Positions 57,030 to 64,000 of a DNA stretch of 64,000 bases are shown here, piece by piece (the stretch's first letter is position 1; the number at the start of each line of letters is the position of its first letter). A program made the position numbers and the translations under genes. Under the pieces are notes generated by a model that did no database searches, was not told where the DNA came from, and saw only the letters and a list, made by a program, of their open reading frames with translations. The stretch comes from Atherix ibis. Lineage: Eukaryota; Arthropoda; Insecta; Diptera; Athericidae. The DNA is taken from positions 40,960,811 to 41,024,810 of the forward strand of contig OY282605.1 in NCBI GenBank assembly GCA_958298945.1. Reading direction: 5' to 3'.

Positions 57030-57300
57030 GGAACTTATCTACGATTTCCTATTTGGTTAACCAACTTCGTGCTTTTGAATAAGACTTCTTGCATTGTGAA
57101 GCTCCTAGACCCCATAACCCCTTTTCCAAGCACTCTGTTTAATTTTCTAATAAAATCAAATATGGTGCATAAAATGTACCTACTTATAATGCCTCTCTGC
57201 ATTTAACTATCAACCAGTTTCATTAAGTAAACTTATAATGCTAACGTACACGTAACAAGTTGTCACCAAATGACCTCATGGTCGTGGTGTTATAAATCGG
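57030..57300 (+). pseudogene. Non-LTR C-terminal fragment, uninterrupted
   Basis: Reads IGTYLRFPIWLTNFVLL, IVKLLDPITPFPSTLFNFLI and then the 3' noncoding part with catggtcgtgg at 57280. It is the inverted counterpart of 48171-48295 plus 49496-49660 and lacks the DD41D insertion. Confidence 0.75.
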
Positions 57301-57840
57301 ACCCTGACACTTGACTTAGTGTCTACTTATACTGTAATTTAATAATGAGATGACAACACTTTATCGCTCATATTGTACAATAAAATTTTCCAACTAAAGT
57401 GTTTACTTAGCATTTAAGACAAACTACAAACAATTCCGATAACCAAGCAGAAAATGATCTTTATTTACTGCAGGCGAAGCAATTTGTCTGTTCATAAAAA
57501 AATTCGAAAATATTATTTTTTTATTTAACTAATTTTATGTGAAAATTTGATTTGTAATCAATTTTGGAAATTATTTGGTAAAATTTAATGTCAAAAAAGT
57601 TTACAAGTGAAAAAAAAATTAGGCCCAAAAATAAAATTACTAAAAAAAAGTCCAAATTTAAAGTATTTTTGAAAATATTTTTTTTGTACTAGTATGTAAG
57701 ATTTTAATAGTGCCATGTTCATAAAAAGAGAATCAACTGTCAAAACGAGCGTGAAAAGTCGTCTGAACGAAGTTACTTTTCGCACTTCTATTCTTGCTAC
57801 ATTCGCTACTTGTTTTTAGGCTGGCTTGATTGCCGTGTCA
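57301..57840. repeat. Inverted copy of the 47.64-48.17 kb segment
   Basis: Reverse complement of 47641-48170 with few differences (shared words gacactaagtcaagtgtc and its complement, acaattccgataaccaagc, aatcaactgtcaaaacgagc). Confidence 0.85.
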
Positions 57841-59425
57841 TTTGCTTATGGAGCCCACGTGAAAAGAAAATGTTGTTATTGTTTGTAAGGTCCAATGAGT
57901 CGACAAAAATGTGTCGCTATTGATCCAGTCAGCGTGTTTGCGGATGGCTAATTGTGTTAGTTGCCATTCTGTTAGTAGGCGAGGCAGATTGGGAATGACT
58001 GTGAACACTGGTAGTCGACGGAGTGTTTCTCCAGCCAACTTGTCAGCACTTTCATTACCCACAATTCCCACATGCCCTGGCACCCATTGCAACTCGACAC
58101 TCCTATTGCTAAGTAGGCTATGACGAATTGCGCTAAGTACTGAGTCACTCGATGGGCCACAAATGGCTTTAAGGGCGGCAAGGTTGTCGCTAAAAATAAT
58201 AACGCTTTGTTGGCTGAGAATATTGGTCGCAATTACAATTGTCGTTTTGATGGCCCACAATTTCCCGTAATATGGAGCTGCCCTGTGTGCGGGTGCTGCA
58301 GCCAAAAAGTTCGACGACCGAAAAAGATGTAGTATCCATGTCAGCGGCGGCATCAGTGAACAACAGTCGATGATCTTTTAATCCGTCCAACTGTTCAAAA
58401 AAAAGTTTCCTAAAGTGTGGAGGGGGTAATTTGGAAGGCACAGGTTTTTGTAGATTAAATTTAGGCGAGCTTTGTGAAGATAGAAAAAAATAGATTTTCG
58501 ACCAGTCTCTATCAGTATGGATTCCACCGAAGATGTCCGATGTGCTCCACTGGCTAGTCTAATGCAACGGTTTACCGCTGCCTCGACTAGCTTTTTCCCT
58601 CCTATTGGCACACTGACACATATAGTGAGGAGATAGAGTAAGGTCCCGTCCAAAAGGGCGTTGGTTACTCTAATTGCCTCACTTTGTCTTACCTAACTTT
58701 TGCTGCTGATTAAAATTTTAACCATTCGGAGAATGATGTTAATTTTGTCAACAGCATTTTTCATCTGAAGATTCCATTTTCGTCCACGGGCAATTGAGAT
58801 ACCCAGGATTTTCATGGAATCTTTTAAGTTTGGGGAGGGAAGGGGCTCAGTGACGAATCAGATGCACTACAATTTTTTTTTCTGCAAACATGAAGGCAAG
58901 GTGGGTTTGATGAACATATTACCGCACCGTTGATACTGCTCCAAGTGTTGATGTTGCGGATGGCGTTATTTGTTTAATGTTGAAGATTAGCACCAGATAA
59001 AAATATTGTCAGCGAAAAGAAAATGTTTTTCCGTTGGTTCACGTAGTAAAAATAGTACGAAAAATAGAATTGTTTTTCTATGTGAAATCTTGCTTCGAAA
59101 GTAGTAGCACAGCAAGCAGTGACGTAATTTCTAGCATCGCAGCGAGTACGGTAGCAAGCCAAAATAGGAGCATGAAAAATGATGTTATGTAAGGCGGGGT
59201 TAGTGGTAAAACCACAATTCAGACTGGAACTGGCTACAGTCGGACCTTTACAGTCTTAAGGGAATGCATCACACTCTGACTGCTTTATCGGCGAATTGGA
59301 TTTTATTTTAATTTTGCAGTTTTACTCCAAGTACTGCCATACACATTTCAATGTTTTATTATTTGGCAGGATTTTTGTTTGACAGTTTAAATTTAAATAG
59401 AAATAATCTAAGTAGTTATATTAAA
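57841..59425 (-). pseudogene. Non-LTR retrotransposon with RNase H, copy 2 (inverted, deleted)
   Basis: Minus strand, same element as 45.44-47.64 kb: ACYRTRCDARNYVTACCATT, FLSGANLQH, LYLLTICVSVPIGGKKLVE, HRTSSVESILIETGRK, then RNase H with LLFTDAAADMDTTSFS, IIFSDNLAALKAICG and LQWVPGHVGIVGNESADKLA, which are in better condition than copy 1. About 440 bp present in copy 1 (47137-47577) are missing here. Dead through frameshifts. Confidence 0.85.
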
Positions 59426-60016
59426 AAATTGATTGGAAGATCCTTTATTTTTATTTTTTTTCTTCAAAAGAGCACACGGTCTAAGGTGAAATGGGATTAG
59501 GAACCACAAGCCTTACTTATTCCAACAAAAAATCATTTGTAAAGATGATCTACTCCAAAGGGATTTGTCATAGAGGAGCATCCAAGTGTTTACAATGTCT
59601 TATCTGTTGCGAAGAACCCTTTTCCTGAGTCTTTCATCAGCTACAATGTTAATCGACGGACTGACCTCACAAGAACCGGCGCATTTTCCTCGGCCATCCA
59701 AAAATACTTTATGCCATCGAAAACTTGTGCTCTTGATAAGAATTTTCCCTCTACAGTCTCGTTGCCACTTTTCGTAAACTTACGCCTTTCCATTTGGGGT
59801 AACGAACTTCGAAAATAAAACTGCGCTTATCACACTCTATAGCAGGGAGTTGTCTAAACTTGTCAATAACCCACTTTATAAAAAGTCAATCTATAGCGAC
59901 CCACTTTATCTCCGACGCATTGTAAAAATAAACATTCAATATCTTTTCACGACCCCACAGTTGGGGGACAGGCCTCACAGTTTGGGAATAGCGTCGCATA
60001 GTTACCGGACGTAGTT
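59426..60016 (-). pseudogene. Probable mariner N-terminal relic
   Basis: Minus strand from about 59800 to 59530 reads VYEKWQRDCRGKILIKS, FRWHKVFLDGRGKCAGS, SPSINIVADERLRKRVLRNR. The WHK-FLDGR and SPSI-type words fit the N-terminal HTH and linker of an irritans-like mariner. Weak support; the remaining DNA shows nothing. Confidence 0.35.
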
Positions 60017-60850
60017 GAAACTTGACCGAGAATATTGCCGCCGTTGCTGAAAATGTCCGTGATCAAATATCAACATCAACTCGTCACCATTCTCAGGAAT
60101 TGAACATTTTTCGCACTTCTCTGTTGAGAATTTTACACAAAGACTTTTGCTCGGTATGAAATTTTGCTCGGTATGAAAGCTTCCAAAGTTCAAAGACCAT
60201 CCGATGCGTTTTCGGTTTGCCCAATGGGCTCAAGATCAATTGATTTTTTTTAACCAAAAAATCATCTTTTCGGATGAGACCCATTTCCACCTCGGTGGGT
60301 ATGTCAACAAACAAAATTGTCGCATCTGGGGCTCAGAAAATCCAAGCGTCACCATGGAAAAACCGATGGATCCACAACGAGTCACGATTTGGTGCGTATT
60401 TTGGACTGGAGGCATCATTGGCCCGTTTTTTCTTCGAAAACGAGGAAGAAGCCGCCGTTACGGTTAATGGTGGCATGCTCAACGAATTTTTGTTTCGAAA
60501 AGTTGAAGAGAATGGCATGGACGACATTTGGTTTCAACAGGATGGGGCCACTTGCCACACAGCCAACGTAACAATGCAACTTTTGGGCACTGCTTTCGAA
60601 AACCGAATAATCAGCCGAAATTCTAATGTCAATTGGCCGCCTCGGAGCTGTGATTTGAGCCCGTTGGATTATTTTCTGTGGCGAGCCGTTAAGGATAAAT
60701 GTTACGCAAGCCATCCAGAGACAATTGAGGCCTTGAAACACGAAAAGTTGCCATTGAAGAGATACAGGCCCAGACAATCGAAAATATACTGAAAAATTGG
60801 GTCGAGCGAATGGGGTACGGTGAAAATGGGCGCTCAATTTCATTATTTGT
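60017..60850 (+). mobile_element. DD41D (rosa-like) mariner, copy D2, incomplete
   Basis: Readable in order: TENIAAVAENVRD, HRMRFRFAQWAQDQ-like, IFSDETHFHLGGYVNKQNC (first Asp), RIWGSENPSVTMEKPMD, then a frame shift, VTVNGGMLNEFLFRKVEENG, DDIWFQQDGATCHTAN (second Asp), VNWPPRSCDLSPLDYFLW (third Asp). Forty-one residues separate the second and third Asp, hence DD41D. A duplicated ttgctcggtatgaaa word at 60145-60175 is shared with D1. No clear terminal repeats. Confidence 0.85.
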
Positions 60851-60969
60851 CGTTCACACCTTATAAAGCGTTTTCGAATTTGTGCTTTGAAAAGTTAAAT
60901 CAAATCAAAACATTTAAAAATGAGATTTTGATGAAATTTTTATTTTATTATGTTGCATGACACTTAGCT

Positions 60970-61560
60970 ATTTTTGGGAGTTGCTATACATTTGCCCACT
61001 CTTGCCAGAGACCATTGATTTGATGTAACGCCATACAAAAAAGTGTAACGATCTTTGCGGCCATCTGACATCAGCATTTCTTGAAATAACACGACGCGGA
61101 AACAAGAGACTAACAAAAATCTATTATTATGGCTCGATACCTCTTACTATTGACAGTTAACGTCGCGCCAGCTTCATTTCGAAAGCAGTACGTTTTGGAT
61201 GACCAAAATCCACACCAGGTGATAAGTTTTTCTGAGTGCAGAGGAAGCTTCTGGTAATGGTATGGTTACTTATCATCCCAGATCTGACAATTTTGCTTGT
61301 GCCAAAAAATCGCTTCATCACCGAAGGTAATTTTTTCACCAAATCTGCGATCTGTTTCTAAATCCTCGAGCAATTGCCCAACTCGTCACATAATCTTGTG
61401 GCTGTAGTTCTTGACTAAAATTGAATCTTGTATCTTTTCGCAATATTCGCCAAGTTGAATTCGTGCAGAAATGGTCAATTCTTCTGAACGGTACGAAATT
61501 AAGAGGTTATGGTCTTCGCGCACACCATAACCTCCATAATTAAATGGTGGCTATAGCAAA
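60970..61560 (-). pseudogene. Tc1/mariner relic (DD41D-like)
   Basis: Minus strand: LLEDLETDRRFGEKITFGDE with AIFWHKQNCQIW (first Asp region), LHSEKLITWCGFWSSKT, then RVISRNADVRWPQRS, FFVWRYIKSMVSG. The second-Asp region is missing. The GYVKSMV-type words tie it to the relic at 38.4-39.0 kb. Confidence 0.6.
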
Positions 61561-61839
61561 ACACAAACAGCGCTGTCATTTGAAACGTCAAAGTAATAGG
61601 CTATCAAAGATTAAACATACTAATTGAAAAGTCCCTAATTTACTCTTATTTCAACAAAAATAAAATTCATGCCATTTTCGACCTAGGCCTACTAGCTTTC
61701 CATCCCTTTGCCCGTACACCAACAACAAAACATAATTTTTTTAAGTGTTTCTACTAAAATAACTATTAAAAAAAAAAAACTAAACATACAATTGTATAAT
61801 TGAATTGTGAATAATATTTTTTGTTCTTTTCCATTTCAG
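61561..61839. other. End of nucleotidase intron 1
   Basis: AT-rich, ending in the acceptor of exon 2. Confidence 0.5.
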
Positions 61840-62263
61840 TGGATTCCCATTCGATCCGAGCGAAATTGATGAAAACGCTAGTAAATATAAGGAAGCACTT
61901 CGTGATGGAACAAAAGAGCTTTTTAAAGACTTAAACGACTTAAATGTTCCGGTTTTAGTATTTTCAGCTGGTTTAGGTGATTCAGTCAAATCGGTTATGA
62001 AACATGCGAATGTGCTGTATCCAAACGTAAAAGTGATATCGAATTTTTTGCAATATACAAACGGCTATTTAAATGGATTCCAAGATAATATGATACACTC
62101 TTTCAATAAGAACGAAACAGCAATCGAAGGTACTGAATACTATGATCTTGTACATGATCGGGGGAATGTTATTGTGATGGGAGATTCGCTTGGTGATGCT
62201 GGTATGGCTGCAGGGATGCCGGTCTCTTCGAATGTCCTCAAAATCGGATTCCTTTACGATCAT
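61840..62263 (+). CDS. cN-IIIB: Cytosolic 5'-nucleotidase III, exon 2
   Basis: Encodes residues 124-265. It completes a Thr codon and continues GFPFDPSEIDENASKYKEAL. Motif II is FSAGLGD (S166), the conserved Lys of motif III is in HSFNKN (K214), and motif IV is VMGDSLGDAGMA (D239, D243), which binds Mg2+. All HAD catalytic residues are present, so the enzyme should be active. The donor cat|gtaagc follows at 62264, in phase 0. Confidence 0.95.
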
Positions 62264-62332
62264 GTAAGCAAAAAAACTTTAACAAAATATCTTTAAAAAA
62301 AAGAAAAGAAATAATTTTTCCCCATTTATTAG

Positions 62333-62449
62333 GCTGAACAGAATTTAGAAAAGTATATGAGCTTTTTTGATATTGTGCTCGTTAACGATCAAACGATGGA
62401 TGTGCCAAACGCTTTGTTATCTCTAATCAGGAACAATGGACAAATTTAG
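62333..62449 (+). CDS. cN-IIIB: Cytosolic 5'-nucleotidase III, exon 3 (terminal)
   Basis: After a 69 bp intron with acceptor atttattag, it encodes the last 38 residues (AEQNLEKYMSFFDIVLVNDQ…) and stops with TAG at 62447-62449. The YM-SFFDIVL-DQTMDV stretch is the usual family C-terminus. Coding total is 912 nt, 303 residues plus stop, close to the family's usual size of about 300. Confidence 0.94.
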   Translation, partial: AEQNLEKYMSFFDIVLVNDQTMDVPNALLSLIRNNGQI

Positions 62450-62557
62450 ACAATTCTCTGCTCTGCAGTTTTGTAAAAACTTTATTTCAAACTTCTTCTT
62501 TTTTTTATAGAAATACAGTTGTTATTTATTTTATTACTTAAAATAAGTGTGATTTTG

Positions 62558-62563
62558 AATAAA
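62558..62563 (+). terminator. Poly(A) signal of the nucleotidase gene
   Basis: AATAAA about 110 nt after the stop codon, followed by T-rich DNA; the only good candidate close to the stop. Confidence 0.7.
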
Positions 62564-62639
62564 ATTCATTGAAAATAATTTGCATTTTTATTTTGCCAAC
62601 AATCCAAAACAGCAATAATAATAATAGAGGAAAATTATA

Positions 62640-63018
62640 TATTTATGTTCCAGGTCGATTTTGTTTGGCCGCCATTTTGTTTTGGATGACATTTGTCTGT
62701 TGGCATTTGACAGTTGTAGAGAGTTATTATTAATGGCGCAACAAGATGTTGAAATTATTAAAACATTTTATTTAAATAATTGTTCACTTGTGAATATGCG
62801 TAGAAAATTACGTGACTTTTTTTATGTTAATAATATGCCAAGCAAGTCAACCATTCAGCGTGTATTGAACAATTTTAAAAATAGGCATACACTGGTAGAT
62901 AAAGAGAAGATTGGGCAACAATTAAGCCGACGTACACCTGAAAAGATTGATGCAGTAAGGCAGAGTTTTGTCGAATATCCGGGTACCTTTCATGGACGCC
63001 GTGCACAAGAATTGGGAA
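62640..63018 (+). pseudogene. Mariner family E, transposase N-terminus, interrupted
   Basis: ATG at 62733 opens MAQQDVEIIKTFYLNNCSLV, SKSTIQRVLNNFKNRHTLVD, RTPEKIDAVRQSF and RRAQELGI: the paired HTH N-terminus of a DDxD transposase, in one open frame. After codon 94 a lineage A mariner begins. If the mariner and one TA are removed mentally, the frame stays open through 63929-64000 at the window edge. The later part is outside the window, so its state is unknown. Confidence 0.7.
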
Positions 63019-63020
63019 TA

Positions 63021-63926
63021 TGAGGTCTGTTCAAAAAGTTATGCGAACTTTGGATTTCCGCGGGTTACGTATTTTCGATTTTTTGTGGCGTTATGTTGGT
63101 ACTCATGTCTCTCACTTATGCCGACAAGTTCGGCCATTTTGAATGTTCAGTTAATTTTTGACAGCTGCTTTGCTTGCACGTGTTTTGGCTCGTATTCGAT
63201 GTTTGCCCATTTTTGACCAAAAACAGCATCGCATTAACATTGCTAAGGAGCTGTTGGCCTCTGTCCGCGACGAATCAAATTTGCTCCAGAGGGTCATAAC
63301 TGGTGACGAATCATGGGTTTATGGTTATGATGTGGAAACCAAAGCTCAATCATCTTAATGGAAGCTGCCGCACGAGCCAAGACCGAAAAAAGCGGGCCAA
63401 GTTCGGTCGAATGTGAAGGTTTTTCTTACAGTTTTCTTCGATTGCAGGGGCGTGGTGCATCATGAGTTCTTCCCACAGGGTAGAACGGTCAATAAGGAAT
63501 ATTACCTGCAAATTATGCGCAAGTTGCGTGAAGCAATCCGCCAGAAACGCCCGGATTTGTGGAAGAACAAAAATTGGCTTTTGCCATTTTTGGCCAAAAA
63601 TAACACACTAATAATGCCGCAGCCACCGTATTCCACAGATCTGTCACCCTGTGACTTTTTCTTGTTCCCGAAACTGAAGAGCCCCATGAAAGGACGACGC
63701 TACGCTACGATTGAGGAGATAAAGACGGCATCGAAGGAGGAGCTGAACAAGATCACAAAAAATGATTTTTTGAAGTGTTTCGAGGATTGGAAGAAACGTT
63801 GGCGCACAAGTGTATAATATCTGGTGGTGATTACTTTGAAGGGGACAAAATAGATATTCATAAATAAATAAATAATTTAAAAAAAAAAAAAAAAAAAAAT
63901 TCGCGATACTTTTTGACCAGATCTCG
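63021..63926 (+). mobile_element. DD34D mariner lineage A, copy 7
   Basis: 906 bp with TA at 63019-63020 and 63927-63928. The frame reads NIAKELLASVRDESNLLQR, ITGDESWVYGYD, a stop at about 63356, then VFFDCRGVVHHEFFPQGRTV, LREAIRQKRPDLWKNKNWLL, PQPPYSTDLSPCDFFLFPKL and the C-terminus to a natural 3' end. The N-terminus is missing, and the HHDN segment is deleted between NWLL and PFLAKN exactly as in copy 5. Best preserved copy of the lineage here, but not autonomous. Confidence 0.92.
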
Positions 63927-64000
63927 TATCTCCATCATTTTTCTCGAGTTTTACAGCATTGCTGGCAAAAACCAATTATGAGAGAGGAAGCACACTTTGG

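Larger units (their letters stand above)
43695..61839 (+). other. Intron 1 of the nucleotidase gene (18.1 kb)
   Basis: Donor gtaagc at 43695, acceptor ttccatttcag ending at 61839; the split Thr codon is restored on joining. The gene's other intron is 69 bp. Nearly all of it is transposon-derived: mariner, DD41D elements, non-LTR copies and a minisatellite. 43700-44470 is AT-rich DNA without features. Confidence 0.9.

Noticed and set aside
1..64000. Endogenous viral or LTR retrotransposon sequences
   Set aside because: No protease, integrase, gag or long terminal repeat signature was seen; the only reverse transcriptase remnants are of non-LTR type.

Overview
This is a very AT-rich eukaryotic window that looks like a higher dipteran fly. 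The reasons are a ZAD/C2H2 zinc-finger gene of the insect type, a cN-IIIB-type cytosolic 5'-nucleotidase with short fly-like 3' introns, and a dense load of Tc1/mariner elements. Two of these have DD41D spacing, the layout known from the tephritid element rosa. A tephritid-like fly is an inference; no gene here fixes the species.

Two host genes are well supported, both on the + strand. The first is a ZAD zinc-finger gene with exons at 14628-14819, 27630-28911, 28965-29118 and 29190-30480 (972 codons). Its ZAD domain is split by a 12.8 kb intron. The second is a cN-IIIB 5'-nucleotidase with exons at 43324-43694, 61840-62263 and 62333-62449 (303 codons), opened by an 18.1 kb intron. A 52-codon ORF with one membrane segment lies head-to-head with the zinc-finger gene (13459-13617, minus strand). 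Weaker exon-like islands are at 384-444, 2556-2571, 6822-6959, 34586-34663 and 53118-53225.

Layout. 1-7.6 kb: extremely AT-rich DNA with a scattered 'ctgctagaaaat' repeat. 7.6-10.5 kb: a roughly 214 bp higher-order version of that repeat; about 2.2 kb of it is duplicated at 18.1-20.3 kb. 10.5-13 kb: transposase relics and several tandem duplications. 14.6-30.5 kb: the zinc-finger gene, whose first intron holds a 221 bp satellite, the duplicated block, a MITE-like family and mariner copies. 30.6-36 kb: mariner fold-backs, a U1 snRNA-like pseudogene and a piggyBac-like relic. 36.8-38.4 kb: a minisatellite with a roughly 19 bp unit. 38.4-42 kb: three transposase relics of different families. 43.3-62.5 kb: the nucleotidase gene, whose intron is packed with mariner elements, two inverted copies of an RNase H-bearing non-LTR retrotransposon, and a 39 bp minisatellite. 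62.6-64 kb: a transposase N-terminus interrupted by another mariner.

I count about 21 Tc1/mariner copies or fragments. Seven belong to one DD34D lineage that lacks the transposase N-terminus. I found no new cellular system. The strongest unusual observations are the minisatellite that appears to have grown from a stretch of mariner transposase coding sequence (54.5-55.5 kb), the two structural classes of the deleted mariner lineage, the U1-like pseudogene, and several insertions whose empty sites can be read in a second copy inside this window.
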